A stretch of 64,000 nt of DNA. Origin: Acutalibacter sp. Lineage in GTDB: Bacteria > Bacillota > Clostridia > Oscillospirales > Acutalibacteraceae. A model generated the notes under the pieces. That model did no database searches and had not been told where the DNA came from. It was given only the letters and a program-made list of their open reading frames with translations. The stretch lies in assembly GCA_020025775.1 (NCBI GenBank), contig JAHHRN010000003.1, positions 171,297-235,296 on the forward strand, written 5' to 3'. The translations under genes and the position numbers were made by a program. Positions 24,514 through 33,399 of this stretch are shown here, piece after piece; position 1 is the first letter of the stretch; each line of letters opens with the position of its first letter.

Positions 24514-25717
24514 TTTCATTTCCCACTTCTATTTGTATTCTGTCTATCGCTTGTTTGCAAATTTTTACTGCATCGCACGACTTATCTGCCTGTGCAATAA
24601 CAAACCCCAGACGGTCACCACTGCTTTTTATCTCGTTGATATGTTCTCCAACGCCATGAACAATGCTGATTTGCTTTATTCCATCCAACTTTTTGGCATT
24701 TTCTATGCCTTCTATGCTTTTTACTATACCGGCTGTTTGCTCAAAATAGCGAATAGCGGATGCTTTTTGTATCGTAGGCTGGCAATCTGGCTTTTCGCCT
24801 AGAGCGATTTTAATACAAGCCTCTACCATGTTCACGCCAGTAGAAAGTGGTACAAGGTGTGTTGTAATATTATCTCCGCCAAGTCTTGCTCCTAATTCTA
24901 CGATTTTGGGACCGTCTTTTGTCACTTTGATTTCGGTATGAGACGGACCGTTTGTAATGCCTATCGCATGGTTTGCTGCTATCGCAACAGCTTTAATTTG
25001 GTCTGTAACATCTGCAGAGAGATTACTTGGTTGGCTATGTCCCATTTCAACAAAATAAGGAGCACCGGTTGTAAGCTTATCTGTAATTTGAATCACATGG
25101 CAAGTACCGTCTACACTTAATGTTTCAACACTAACTTCCGGCCCTTCCATATATTCTTCTACTAAAACATCCCCGCTTCGGGAATATTGCTTACTATATC
25201 GGAAAGCTTCTTTTAAAGTATTTTCTGCGTAATCTGATAACAAATTTATACCACGGCTGCCGGAATTATCTGCCGGTTTTATAATACAGCGATATCCTTT
25301 TTGTTCAATCTCTTTTGCCGCTTGAACGAGTTCTGCTTCCGTTGTTACTTTATAGTACATTGGGACAGGCACATTATGTTTCTTCAAAGCCTCTCGCATT
25401 GCATATTTATTGGTGGCTTTAAAAGCAGTATCTTCTGTAATGCCAATTAAGCCGAGTTCTTTTGCTACGACCGCAACAGTACGCATTGGCATATCGGAGG
25501 CTAATGTCATAACACCATCAATATTGCGTTTTTTTGCTGCTGCTAAAACTGCTGGAATATCAATGGTACTGATTACTTCGCATATAACTCCATCTTCTTG
25601 AAATCCAATTGCATTAGGATCCATATCAACGGCAATGACTTGAAGTCCCATTTCTTTTGCTTTTTGAATTGCGGGAAGCTGAAGAATACTCGCTCCAAGA
25701 ATCATAATTTTTTTCAT
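24494..25717 (-). CDS. ATP-grasp ligase in the polysaccharide locus
   Basis: A 407-aa ATP-grasp protein: an N-terminal Rossmann preATP-grasp domain (KIMILGASILQLPAIQKA), then the ATP-binding half with YRCIIKPADNSGSRGINL near residue 145, VEEYMEGPEVSVETL near residue 190 and the Mg-binding HTEIKVTKDGPKIVELGARLGGD near residue 260. The family forms amide or peptide bonds through acyl phosphates. In a capsule operon that makes UDP-ManNAcA, a likely role is attaching an amino acid or amine to a uronic acid carboxyl; this is inference. The ATG at 25717 has GCGAG upstream; a longer frame overlaps the preceding gene. Confidence 0.8.
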   Translation of the reverse strand: MKKIMILGASILQLPAIQKAKEMGLQVIAVDMDPNAIGFQEDGVICEVISTIDIPAVLAAAKKRNIDGVMTLASDMPMRTVAVVAKELGLIGITEDTAFKATNKYAMREALKKHNVPVPMYYKVTTEAELVQAAKEIEQKGYRCIIKPADNSGSRGINLLSDYAENTLKEAFRYSKQYSRSGDVLVEEYMEGPEVSVETLSVDGTCHVIQITDKLTTGAPYFVEMGHSQPSNLSADVTDQIKAVAIAANHAIGITNGPSHTEIKVTKDGPKIVELGARLGGDNITTHLVPLSTGVNMVEACIKIALGEKPDCQPTIQKASAIRYFEQTAGIVKSIEGIENAKKLDGIKQISIVHGVGEHINEIKSSGDRLGFVIAQADKSCDAVKICKQAIDRIQIEVGNENESINI

Positions 25718-25734
25718 ATCAAAATCTCGCTTTG

Positions 25735-26355
25735 CTATTTTTTTACACATTCAGATTTAACTGCTGTATCCTCTTCTCTGTAAACATTTTGCTTAGAAAG
25801 TACAGTTTTTACTGTCATAAACAAAATCTTGATATCAAACAAAAAAGATATATGTTCTACATAATACACATCGTTTTTAAGCTTTTCTTTTGTTCCAACA
25901 GCATTACGATTAATTGCTTGGTTATACCCTGTAATTCCCGGTCGAACCTGCAGCATTTTTCGTTCTTCATCCGTATATTTATCTATATAGGAAGCTGAAT
26001 CCGGACGCGGACCGATAAAAGACATGTCTCCTTTTAAAATATTGATTAGTTGCGGTAATTCATCCAGACTTGTCTTTCTTGCAAATTTGCCAAATCGAGT
26101 TACACGAGAATCATTAGCAGAATTATATGTAGAACCATCTTCCGTACGGATATCCGGCGCATTTACTTTCATGCTTCGTAATTTAAACATTTTAAACGGC
26201 TTACCATCTTTACCTGTTCTGTCTGCCATATAAAATACAGGGCCGCCGTCATCACATTTAATACAAATCGCAGAAACCAATAAAATAATTCCTAAAAAAG
26301 GCATGGCAATTAGAGCAAGCATAAAATCAAAGAAACGCTTTATCCATTTGTACAT
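25735..26355 (-). CDS. Initiating phosphoglycosyltransferase (PglC/bacterial sugar transferase family)
   Basis: A small monotopic transferase (206 aa) that puts the first phospho-sugar on undecaprenyl phosphate. An N-terminal reentrant membrane segment (FFDFMLALIAMPFLGIILLV) leads into the catalytic core: GPVFYMADRTGKDGKPF, MFKLRSMK, TSLDELPQLINILKGDMSFIGPRPD near residue 110 and VRPGITGYNQAI near residue 145. The DELPQ and GPRPD motifs contain the catalytic Asp-Glu dyad and phosphate-binding residues. Short PglC-type size fits a bacillosamine-like donor. The start is the ATG at 26355, 11 bases after AGGTGG. Confidence 0.92.
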   Translation of the reverse strand: MYKWIKRFFDFMLALIAMPFLGIILLVSAICIKCDDGGPVFYMADRTGKDGKPFKMFKLRSMKVNAPDIRTEDGSTYNSANDSRVTRFGKFARKTSLDELPQLINILKGDMSFIGPRPDSASYIDKYTDEERKMLQVRPGITGYNQAINRNAVGTKEKLKNDVYYVEHISFLFDIKILFMTVKTVLSKQNVYREEDTAVKSECVKK

Positions 26356-26376
26356 AAACTTTTCTACCACCTAAAT

Positions 26377-27381
26377 TTAAGATTGAAATAATTTTACATA
26401 TTTTCCATCGTCAAGTTCTTTTTTATAATCCGTCATCATAACTTTGAAGTCAGAATATTGGGGAATAAAGTCAAAATCTCGTTTTGCTTTTTCCATAGAG
26501 AACAAATACGACGGTGTATTATTTTGTACTTCCGGTTTATATACAATCCTAGATTTTTTATCTGGAGAAGGAGCAAAAACTTCAGCAATCACTTCAGCCT
26601 GTTTTTGCAGAGTAACACCTTTACCAGACGTCATATTATAAAGTCCGGCGGTTTTATTGCTCTTCATAGCCAAATAGAACGCGTGAGCTACATCTTTTAC
26701 ATAAATTACATCACGGCTCAAATCTTTATTTCCAAAAATAGTTATATCTTCGCCCTTTTCTGCTTTGTCCATAAAAATTTGCAAGCCGGATTTTACATAT
26801 GTTCCATTGATAAATAAAGATCCATGAGGTCCAACGCCATATACAGGCGGAAATCTAAAACACGCATTTTTCATATGATGTTGCTGATTATAATATTCTA
26901 AAACATCGCATGCCGCATTCTTTGAAAACACATACACAGCGTGATCACCGGTATAAAGATATCCTCTCGGTTCCTCTTCTGTGATTGCTTTTTTTCCCCA
27001 TGAATTTCGAACATCTGCATAAGAAGAGGTAGAAATAACTCGGTTTATCCCGTTTTTACGACAATACTCCAAAACATGGATAGTACCGATTGTGTTAATC
27101 ATAAAATAATCCGCAGCATTTTCATCGGCATCTAAATCAACGGTTGAATTGGCAGGAAGCAATCCTGCCAACAAAATAACCCCTTCTACATTTTCTGTAG
27201 GCAACTTATTAAAATCATCTTTATTTGCTAAATCTAAGTTAACGTAATCTACGCCTAAGCTCTCGTAATAATCACGGAATTTGTTGTTTCTACCTGTAAC
27301 CAAAACTTTTTGCCCTTGCTTTAAAAATTCGTCTACGGTATACACACCAATAAAGCTCGATGCTCCAATAACAATATACAT
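26377..27381 (-). CDS. NAD-dependent epimerase/dehydratase (extended SDR)
   Basis: A 334-aa extended short-chain dehydrogenase: nucleotide motif YIVIGASSFIGVYTVDEFL, LLAGLLPAN, STSSYADVRNSW and the catalytic Tyr-x-x-x-Lys in VYVFSKNAACDVLEYY near residue 165, then RFPPVYGVGPHGS. The initial glycine motif is GASSFIG rather than TGGxGFIG, which is closer to reductases and C4 epimerases than to 4,6-dehydratases. The sugar substrate is not evident. It lies between the DegT aminotransferase and the initiating transferase, so it may act on the first sugar. Confidence 0.75.
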   Translation of the reverse strand: MYIVIGASSFIGVYTVDEFLKQGQKVLVTGRNNKFRDYYESLGVDYVNLDLANKDDFNKLPTENVEGVILLAGLLPANSTVDLDADENAADYFMINTIGTIHVLEYCRKNGINRVISTSSYADVRNSWGKKAITEEEPRGYLYTGDHAVYVFSKNAACDVLEYYNQQHHMKNACFRFPPVYGVGPHGSLFINGTYVKSGLQIFMDKAEKGEDITIFGNKDLSRDVIYVKDVAHAFYLAMKSNKTAGLYNMTSGKGVTLQKQAEVIAEVFAPSPDKKSRIVYKPEVQNNTPSYLFSMEKAKRDFDFIPQYSDFKVMMTDYKKELDDGKYVKLFQS

Positions 27382-27406
27382 AATTTTTCCTCACTAAGTC
27401 AGCTAG

Positions 27407-28633
27407 CTATATATAGTTTCTTAAAATATCAACATAGTTTTCAATCACATAAGCTACGTCTTCATCGCTGAGACATGTATGTAACGGAAGTGTGATTTCA
27501 TTTGCAAACTGTGCATAGGCATTCGGATAATCCTGAATATCAAAGCCCATATTTTTATAAGCAGTCATCATCGGGAGCGGCTTATAATGCACATTGCAGG
27601 CAATACCGCGTTCTGCCATTTTAATGATGATTTCATTTCTTTGCTGCGGTGTAATATTCGGCACGAAGGTAAGATAGAGGTGACCAGAAGAAGTGTGCTC
27701 TTCTGTATAATGCGGAAGCACTTTTACACCTAAGGGAAGCAGTGCGGCATTATATCTTTCGATAATTTCTCTTCTGCGTGCCAGCATTTTGGGATAGCGT
27801 CTGAGCTGCGCTAAACCGATGCCTGCCATGATATCTGTCATATTACACTTATACCAAGGGCCGACGATGTCGTATTCCCATGCGCCGAGCTGTGTTTTGG
27901 CAAGCGCATCTTTGGACTGGCCGTGCAAGCTGAGCAGCTGAATTTGATGATAAATTTCCTCGTTATCTACACCGTCTATGGTTTTCCAAGTGAGGGCGCC
28001 GCCTTCTGCGGTGGTTAAATTCTTAACGGCATGAAAAGAGAAGCTGGAAAAGTCGGCAACACTGCCCGCTTTTCTACCGTGCCACTCTGCGCCGAAAGCA
28101 TGCGCTGTATCCGCATTCACGGAAATTCTGCCCATAGCCTTTTGAATGGCGTTATTCGGACGGAACAAGTCTTTCTTTCTCTCTACAATTTCAAAAATCT
28201 TATCGTAATCACAAGGTACACCGCCCAAATCTACCGGGATAATGACCTTGGTATTTTCGTTGATTGCCGCTTCGAGCTGTTCATAATCCATTTCTAAAGA
28301 ATCTTTCTGAACATCTACGAAAACGAGCTTAGCCCCTACATGACAAACAACCGATGCGGATGCTGTATAGGTATAGGCAGGTACAATAACTTCATCCCCT
28401 GCGTCTACGCCTAAAATACGAAGTGCCATTTCTGCACAAGCGGTTTGAGAATTGAGGCAAGCCGCTTTTTCTACGCCGCAAAAGTCTGCAATCTGACGCT
28501 CAAACTCTTTCGTCTTGGGCCCTGTTGTAATCCAACCGGAGCGAAGTGCCGCGGCAACTTCTTCGATTTCTTCTTCTCCCACATCCGGCGGAGAGAACGG
28601 AATCTTCCGTATAATTTCGTTTTCTTGCAACAT
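27407..28633 (-). CDS. DegT/DnrJ/EryC1-family sugar aminotransferase
   Basis: PLP aminotransferase that aminates a 4-keto (or 3-keto) nucleotide sugar. The N terminus IPFSPPDVGEEEIEEVAAALRSGWITTGPKT is classic for the family; the PLP lysine is in SFSFHAVKNLTTAEGGALT near residue 205, with the cofactor loop DTAHAFGAEWHG before it. Length 408 aa. It is the first gene of the operon, with AGGGGGA before its ATG. With a PglF-like dehydratase at 41.2 kb and the PglD-like acetyltransferase at 12.6 kb it could form a UDP-di-N-acetylbacillosamine pathway (inference). Confidence 0.88.
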   Translation of the reverse strand: MLQENEIIRKIPFSPPDVGEEEIEEVAAALRSGWITTGPKTKEFERQIADFCGVEKAACLNSQTACAEMALRILGVDAGDEVIVPAYTYTASASVVCHVGAKLVFVDVQKDSLEMDYEQLEAAINENTKVIIPVDLGGVPCDYDKIFEIVERKKDLFRPNNAIQKAMGRISVNADTAHAFGAEWHGRKAGSVADFSSFSFHAVKNLTTAEGGALTWKTIDGVDNEEIYHQIQLLSLHGQSKDALAKTQLGAWEYDIVGPWYKCNMTDIMAGIGLAQLRRYPKMLARRREIIERYNAALLPLGVKVLPHYTEEHTSSGHLYLTFVPNITPQQRNEIIIKMAERGIACNVHYKPLPMMTAYKNMGFDIQDYPNAYAQFANEITLPLHTCLSDEDVAYVIENYVDILRNYI

Positions 28634-28666
28634 GATAAATCCCCCTAAATATACGCCATTTTTCTA

Positions 28667-28712
28667 TATAAAAAATTATGTTTTTTGACTTAGACAGACT
28701 TCCCCACATAAT
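28667..28712 (-). promoter_or_regulatory. Leader hairpin of the polysaccharide operon
   Basis: On the minus strand ATTATGT (28706-28712) pairs with ACATAAT (28675-28681) and is followed by six T residues, just downstream of the promoter. This is a weak terminator-like structure that could act as an attenuator. Confidence 0.4.
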
Positions 28713-28719
28713 CTAAATA

Positions 28720-28748
28720 ATTATATCACGCAAGAGATTGGCTGTCAA
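28720..28748 (-). promoter_or_regulatory. Consensus promoter of the polysaccharide operon
   Basis: Minus strand TTGACA (28743-28748), 17 bases, TATAAT (28720-28725). No other strong promoter is seen before the operon end, so it probably drives about 17 kb. The rest of the gap to 28912 is AT-rich and empty. Confidence 0.88.
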
Positions 28749-28912
28749 TTCGCCATTAGAAGATATTCAACAAATCTCACGAAAAACGATTAATATTTCT
28801 AAAATTATTTGTATTTATCTAAAAAATTTTATTGACACCTTTTCTCTTTTTTGACAAAGATATATTACCTTAAATCTTTTTTGTTTTTCTTTAAAAATCC
28901 CGTTGGAATTTT

Positions 28913-28942
28913 TTTACTATTCGGCGGAAATTGTGCTATAAT
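28913..28942 (+). promoter_or_regulatory. Promoter of pepF
   Basis: TTTACT (28913-28918), 18 bases, extended -10 TGCTATAAT (TATAAT at 28937-28942). Confidence 0.65.
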
Positions 28943-29001
28943 AGAAACGTAAGAATGAAAACAAACACATATAGATAAAATTTTAAAAAACGGAGGACAG
29001 T

Positions 29002-30813
29002 ATGACAACCATTAGAGCAGAAATTCCCGAGCAGTATAAATGGGATATGACCACAATTTATGCAAATGCCGACGCCTTTGAGCAGGATTTTAAAAAGGCA
29101 GAAGCGTGCATTGCCGATTACGGCAAGCATATGGACACCATGTTAAGCGGTCCGCAGGCACTTTACGAGGCCCTTTCGGATTATTTTGACACCGATCGTT
29201 TGATTGAAAAGCTGTATGAATATGCGGCAAGAAGCTTCGATGTGGATACTTCGGTGAACGCGATGCAGGCACTTTCGGCAAGGGTTATGGATTTGTTCCG
29301 TAACATGGGCGCCGCCACCTATTTCGTAACGCCGAACCTTTTAAAACTCGATGAAGAAACATTGGAGAAATGGTATAAGGAATATCCACCTTTAGAAAAA
29401 TTCCGCCGCAACATTGCTTTAGAGCTTCGCCGCAAGCCGCACACGCTTTCCGAAGAATGCGAAAAATTACTGGCGCAGGTGGCAACCGGTATAGGCGGTC
29501 ACGATGACACCTATGAAATCTTAACCGACTGCGACATGACCTTCGGTAAGATTCGGGACGAAGAAGGCAAGCTGGTTCGTTTGACGGGTGCGAACTATAT
29601 TCCCTTTGAAATGAGCCAGAACCGCCGTGTCCGCAAGGCGGCTTTTAACAAATTCTATGAGGGCTACGCACAATACGGCAACACCATTGCCACGATTATT
29701 AACAGCTTTATCAAAGAGCTTGCCATGCTCGCCAAGGTTCGCGGCTATCAAAGTGCTTTAGAGGCTTCTACCTTTGAGGATGAGGTTACACCCGAAATTT
29801 ACAACAACCTCATTGAAACCGTTAAGAAGAATTTGCCCGTGCTGTTTGAATATTATGACTTAAAGCGTGAAATGCTCGGCGTTTCGCATTTGCATATGTA
29901 TGATCTCTATCCCCCGCTGGTTGCGGATTGCGACACCAAATACACCTACGAGGAAGCGGTAGACGAGGTTCTCGATATGGTCAAAATCTTCGGTGAAGAA
30001 TATCACAGCGTGCTTTCTAAGGGCATTAAAGAGGAAAAATGGGTCGATGTTTTCCCGAATGACTGCAAAAGAGGCGGTGCTTACAGTGCCGGCTGCTACG
30101 ACACCGAGCCGCGCATGCTCTTAAACTTTAACGGCACTCTCGAGGATGTTTCGACCCTTGCGCACGAAGCCGGACACTCCATGCACTCCTATATGTCCAG
30201 AAAATACAACGATTACAATGTTTCGGGCTACAAGATTTTTGTTGCCGAGGTTGCTTCTACGGTCAATGAATTACTACTGGCACACAAAAAGCTTCGGGAA
30301 TCTCAAAACGATTTGGAAAAGCTTTCGATTTTAAATCACATCATGGAAACCTTCAAAGGTACACTCTTTAGACAGACCATGTTTGCGGATTTTGAAAAGC
30401 AGATTTATGAAACGGTAGAAAGCGGTCAGCCGCTGACGAAGGAATTAGTCAGCGAGAAATATTACGCACTTGTAAAAGAATATTTCGGTCCGCGTGTTAT
30501 TTGCGACAAGCCCATTGAAAACGAATGGATGCGTATTCCGCATTTTTACTACAATTTCTATGTTTACAAATATGCGACCTGCATTTCTGCCGCGGCAAGC
30601 ATTGTAAAGAGAATCGAGACCCAAGGTGACACCTATATTGAGAAATATATCGACTTCTTAAAATGCGGCGGTTCGATTTCTCCGGTGGACAGCCTGAAAG
30701 TCGCCGAAATCGACATGACCTCCCCTGCTGTGATTGAGGATGCGATTTCGGTATTCAAGGAAACCGTGGAGCAGTTCCGCACGCTTGCCAAAAAAGTTGG
30801 CATGTTAAAATAA
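29002..30813 (+). CDS. pepF: Oligoendopeptidase F (M3 metallopeptidase)
   Basis: Cytosolic zinc peptidase that degrades oligopeptides. The HExxH motif is at residues 388-392 in LAHEAGHSMHSYMS, with the third ligand in VAEVASTVNELLL about 25 residues later. The N-terminal half is the helical M3 domain starting with YKWDMTTIYAN. The 603-aa length is right for PepF. GGAGG precedes the ATG. Monocistronic, with a terminator downstream. Confidence 0.95.
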   Translation: MTTIRAEIPEQYKWDMTTIYANADAFEQDFKKAEACIADYGKHMDTMLSGPQALYEALSDYFDTDRLIEKLYEYAARSFDVDTSVNAMQALSARVMDLFRNMGAATYFVTPNLLKLDEETLEKWYKEYPPLEKFRRNIALELRRKPHTLSEECEKLLAQVATGIGGHDDTYEILTDCDMTFGKIRDEEGKLVRLTGANYIPFEMSQNRRVRKAAFNKFYEGYAQYGNTIATIINSFIKELAMLAKVRGYQSALEASTFEDEVTPEIYNNLIETVKKNLPVLFEYYDLKREMLGVSHLHMYDLYPPLVADCDTKYTYEEAVDEVLDMVKIFGEEYHSVLSKGIKEEKWVDVFPNDCKRGGAYSAGCYDTEPRMLLNFNGTLEDVSTLAHEAGHSMHSYMSRKYNDYNVSGYKIFVAEVASTVNELLLAHKKLRESQNDLEKLSILNHIMETFKGTLFRQTMFADFEKQIYETVESGQPLTKELVSEKYYALVKEYFGPRVICDKPIENEWMRIPHFYYNFYVYKYATCISAAASIVKRIETQGDTYIEKYIDFLKCGGSISPVDSLKVAEIDMTSPAVIEDAISVFKETVEQFRTLAKKVGMLK

Positions 30814-30898
30814 ATTATCTTTTATAGGCGCTTTTGTGACCACAGTAAGCTTTAAATACACGGAAGCAAGACGTCAAAGGTTCACTTTTAAACAGTAT

Positions 30899-30937
30899 AA
30901 CGCTGGACTTCATTTCTTTAGAGTCCAGCGTTATTTT
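30899..30937 (+). terminator. Terminator after pepF
   Basis: AACGCTGGACT (30899-30909) and AGTCCAGCGTT (30922-30932) form an 11-bp stem; the following T tract is short. Confidence 0.65.
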
Positions 30938-30971
30938 GGCTTTAAAGGACTTTGATGTAACGGAATGTGGA

Positions 30972-31000
30972 TTGCAAAGTCAAAGCAAACAGCGTATACT
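30972..31000 (+). promoter_or_regulatory. Promoter of the EamA gene
   Basis: TTGCAA (30972-30977), 17 bases, TATACT (30995-31000), 28 bases before the ATG. Confidence 0.65.
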
Positions 31001-31028
31001 GGTTTCATAAGGATTGGAGCGTGATTTC

Positions 31029-31898
31029 ATGTGGCTAGTGGCTTCTGTTTTTTCCGCTTTCTTTGCGGGAATTACAGCGATTCTTGCAAAATGCGGCATC
31101 AAAGAGACGGATTCAGATGTTGCAACAGCACTTAGAACTATCGTTGTTCTGCTATTTTCTTGGGTCATGGTATTTGTGGCAGGTTCAGCCCAAACAATCC
31201 CCCAAATCGCACCGAAATCTTTGCTGTTTTTGATTTTATCCGGCATTGCCACAGGTGCTTCTTGGATTTGTTATTTCAAGGCGCTTTCTTTAGGCGATGT
31301 AAACAAGGTTGTTCCCATTGATAAATCCAGCACGGTATTATCCGTACTGCTCGCCATTATTCTCTTCCATGAAACCGAACATTTAGCGATTAAACTGATT
31401 GGCACAGTGCTACTTACCATCGGTATCTTTTTAATGATTCAAAAGAAAACAAACAAAAACGAGCCGAAAAATAACTGCCGCTGGATGATTTATGCTGTCT
31501 TTTCCGCTATATTTGCCGCCTTAACCTCGATTCTTGCAAAAATCGGAATTACCAATGTAGAGTCTAATTTGGGAACCGCACTTCGCACAGGTGTGGTTTT
31601 AATTATGGCTTGGATCATTGTGTTTGCAAAAGGAAAACAAAAGCAAATCAAAACCATTCACAAGCGTGAACTTGTCTTTATTTTTCTGTCGGGACTTTCC
31701 ACCGGCGCTTCGTGGCTATTTTACTATTATGCCATTCAAAACGGTATCGTCAGTGTAGTTGTGCCCATGGACAAGCTGAGTATTGTGGTAACCGTAATTT
31801 TTTCTTATGTGGTATTCAAAGAGAAGCTCAGCAAAAAAGCCTTTGCCGGACTTTGTCTCATGGTGCTTGGCACCTTGGTAATGGCGATATGGGCATAA
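31029..31898 (+). CDS. EamA-family (DMT) transporter
   Basis: A 289-aa ten-helix carrier of the drug/metabolite superfamily with an obvious internal duplication: WLVASVFSAFFAGITAILAKCG in the first half corresponds to WMIYAVFSAIFAALTSILAKIG in the second, and each is followed by a similar T-A-L-R-T and A/G-A-S-W block. The family exports amino acids or other metabolites; the substrate is unknown. The ATG at 31029 has GGAG nine bases upstream; a TTG frame five codons earlier overlaps it. Confidence 0.88.
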   Translation: MWLVASVFSAFFAGITAILAKCGIKETDSDVATALRTIVVLLFSWVMVFVAGSAQTIPQIAPKSLLFLILSGIATGASWICYFKALSLGDVNKVVPIDKSSTVLSVLLAIILFHETEHLAIKLIGTVLLTIGIFLMIQKKTNKNEPKNNCRWMIYAVFSAIFAALTSILAKIGITNVESNLGTALRTGVVLIMAWIIVFAKGKQKQIKTIHKRELVFIFLSGLSTGASWLFYYYAIQNGIVSVVVPMDKLSIVVTVIFSYVVFKEKLSKKAFAGLCLMVLGTLVMAIWA

Positions 31899-31933
31899 GG
31901 GCTTATACGAAGAAAATTTGTCTTTTCTATAGC

Positions 31934-31971
31934 AAAATCCCCTGTACAAAAAAACGTACAGGGGATTTTTT
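31934..31971 (+). terminator. Terminator after the EamA gene
   Basis: AATCCCCTGTAC (31936-31947) and GTACAGGGGATT (31956-31967) form a perfect 12-bp stem followed by T residues. Confidence 0.9.
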
Positions 31972-32003
31972 ATGGACATATAAAAACAGATCACTTTATG
32001 GGA

Positions 32004-33047
32004 TTAGGCTTTCTGTTCGCCGCGCATGATGGATTCTGCATACTCGGTAGCGAGAACGCCTTCCGGTGTGCCGGTTTCTTTGGAGAGGGTCATGATATGC
32101 TCTACGGTGTTGTAGATATTGTAAACCTTTTTGAGCACTTCTTCCTCATTGTAGTCGCCTGCCGCTTCGCCTGCTGCGTTGATAACGCCGCCGGCATTGA
32201 TGATGAAGTCGGGCGCATAGGCGATGCCAAGTTCTTTTAAGGCTTTGCCTGCGGCTTCATCCAAAAGCACGTTGTTTGCCGCGCCTGCGATGATTTTGCA
32301 GTTGAGCTGTTTTGCAGTTTCGGTATTTACGACTGCACCGAGTGCGCAGGGTGCGAAGATGTCGCATTCCTGGGAAAGAATCTTGTCGGCATCAACTGCG
32401 GTTGCGCCGAATTCTTCCACAGCTTTTTTGAGGGTTTCTTTGTTGTGTAAGTTCGAAACATAGAGCTTTGCGCCCTCTTTATGGAGATAGCGGCAAAGGT
32501 CATAGCCAACCTTACCGATGCCCTGAACGGCAACGGTTTTGCCCTTTAAGTCATCACTGCCGAAAACGACCTTAGCCGCCGCTTTCATGCCCTGCCAAAC
32601 ACCGATAGCGGTATAGGGAGAGGGGTCGCCACTGACTGCCGGTGTACCGCAAAGGTAGCTAGTTTTTCTTGCCATAATTAGTGCATCGTCACAGTTTGTA
32701 TTGACATCTTCCGAGGTGATATAGCAGCCACCGAGACCGTTTACGGCTTCTGCAAATGCTTCGAACATTTTTTCGGTTTTGTCTTTGGGGTCTGCGATTA
32801 TAACAGCCTTACCGCCGCCAAACTGGAGGCCTGCTGCTGCATTTTTATGAGACATGCCACGAGAAAGACGTAAAACGTCAAAAAGTGCTTCTTCTTCGGA
32901 CGCGTAAGGCCAAAGTCTGCAGCCGCCGATTGCCGGACCTAGGTTCGTATTGTGCACAGCAATAATCGCTCTGAGCCCCGCTTCTTCATTGTTGACAAAG
33001 AGTACTTTTTCGTGCCCATACTCTACCATATTTTCCATTACTTTCAT
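32004..33047 (-). CDS. Leu/Val/Phe-type amino acid dehydrogenase
   Basis: NAD-dependent dehydrogenase interconverting a branched-chain (or aromatic) 2-oxoacid plus ammonia and the amino acid. The family start YGHEKVLFVNNEEAGLRAIIAVHNT is followed by GPAIGGCRLWPY, the catalytic-lysine region SHKNAAAGLQFGGGKAVI near residue 80, SEDVNTN and the Rossmann motif VAVQGIGKVGYDLC near residue 175. The 347-aa length and GGCR.W pattern fit leucine dehydrogenase rather than glutamate dehydrogenase (a true gdhA lies at 60.9 kb). It is transcribed divergently from the T-box/VOR operon, which suggests that it aminates that operon's product. Confidence 0.85.
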   Translation of the reverse strand: MKVMENMVEYGHEKVLFVNNEEAGLRAIIAVHNTNLGPAIGGCRLWPYASEEEALFDVLRLSRGMSHKNAAAGLQFGGGKAVIIADPKDKTEKMFEAFAEAVNGLGGCYITSEDVNTNCDDALIMARKTSYLCGTPAVSGDPSPYTAIGVWQGMKAAAKVVFGSDDLKGKTVAVQGIGKVGYDLCRYLHKEGAKLYVSNLHNKETLKKAVEEFGATAVDADKILSQECDIFAPCALGAVVNTETAKQLNCKIIAGAANNVLLDEAAGKALKELGIAYAPDFIINAGGVINAAGEAAGDYNEEEVLKKVYNIYNTVEHIMTLSKETGTPEGVLATEYAESIMRGEQKA

Positions 33048-33137
33048 GATTTTTTCCTTCTTTCTGACTGAAATATTTTTTGTGAAAGTGCTTTAAAACG
33101 GCAATCTTTCAAAATCGGCTGTCGCGATTTAAGGCAT

Positions 33138-33165
33138 ATTATAGCATCATCTTTTTAAAAATCAA
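33138..33165 (-). promoter_or_regulatory. Promoter of the leucine-dehydrogenase-like gene
   Basis: Minus strand TTGATT (33160-33165), 16 bases, extended -10 TGCTATAAT (TATAAT at 33138-33143). The 90-base leader has no T-box. The 190 bases up to the divergent promoter are AT-rich and show nothing else. Confidence 0.65.
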
Positions 33166-33359
33166 GCCTTATTTTTTCGAAGATTTCTTGGAAAAAGGCA
33201 CTTTAAAGCTTGGCGTTTTTTTGTGCTTATATGTATATAAATACTATCAAGCGAAGACTGTAAAATTGGCTGTAAACTTCCAAAAAATTTTTTTAAAAAA
33301 GCAGATTTTGCCCTTGCTATAAGCTTTTTTAACATTTTTAACATTTTTAAAAATTAGTG

Positions 33360-33388
33360 TTGACAATCGCAAATCGAGATGCTATAAT
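33360..33388 (+). promoter_or_regulatory. Consensus promoter of the T-box operon
   Basis: TTGACA (33360-33365), 17 bases, TATAAT (33383-33388) with a TG extension. Confidence 0.88.
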
Positions 33389-33399
33389 CGGCAACATAA

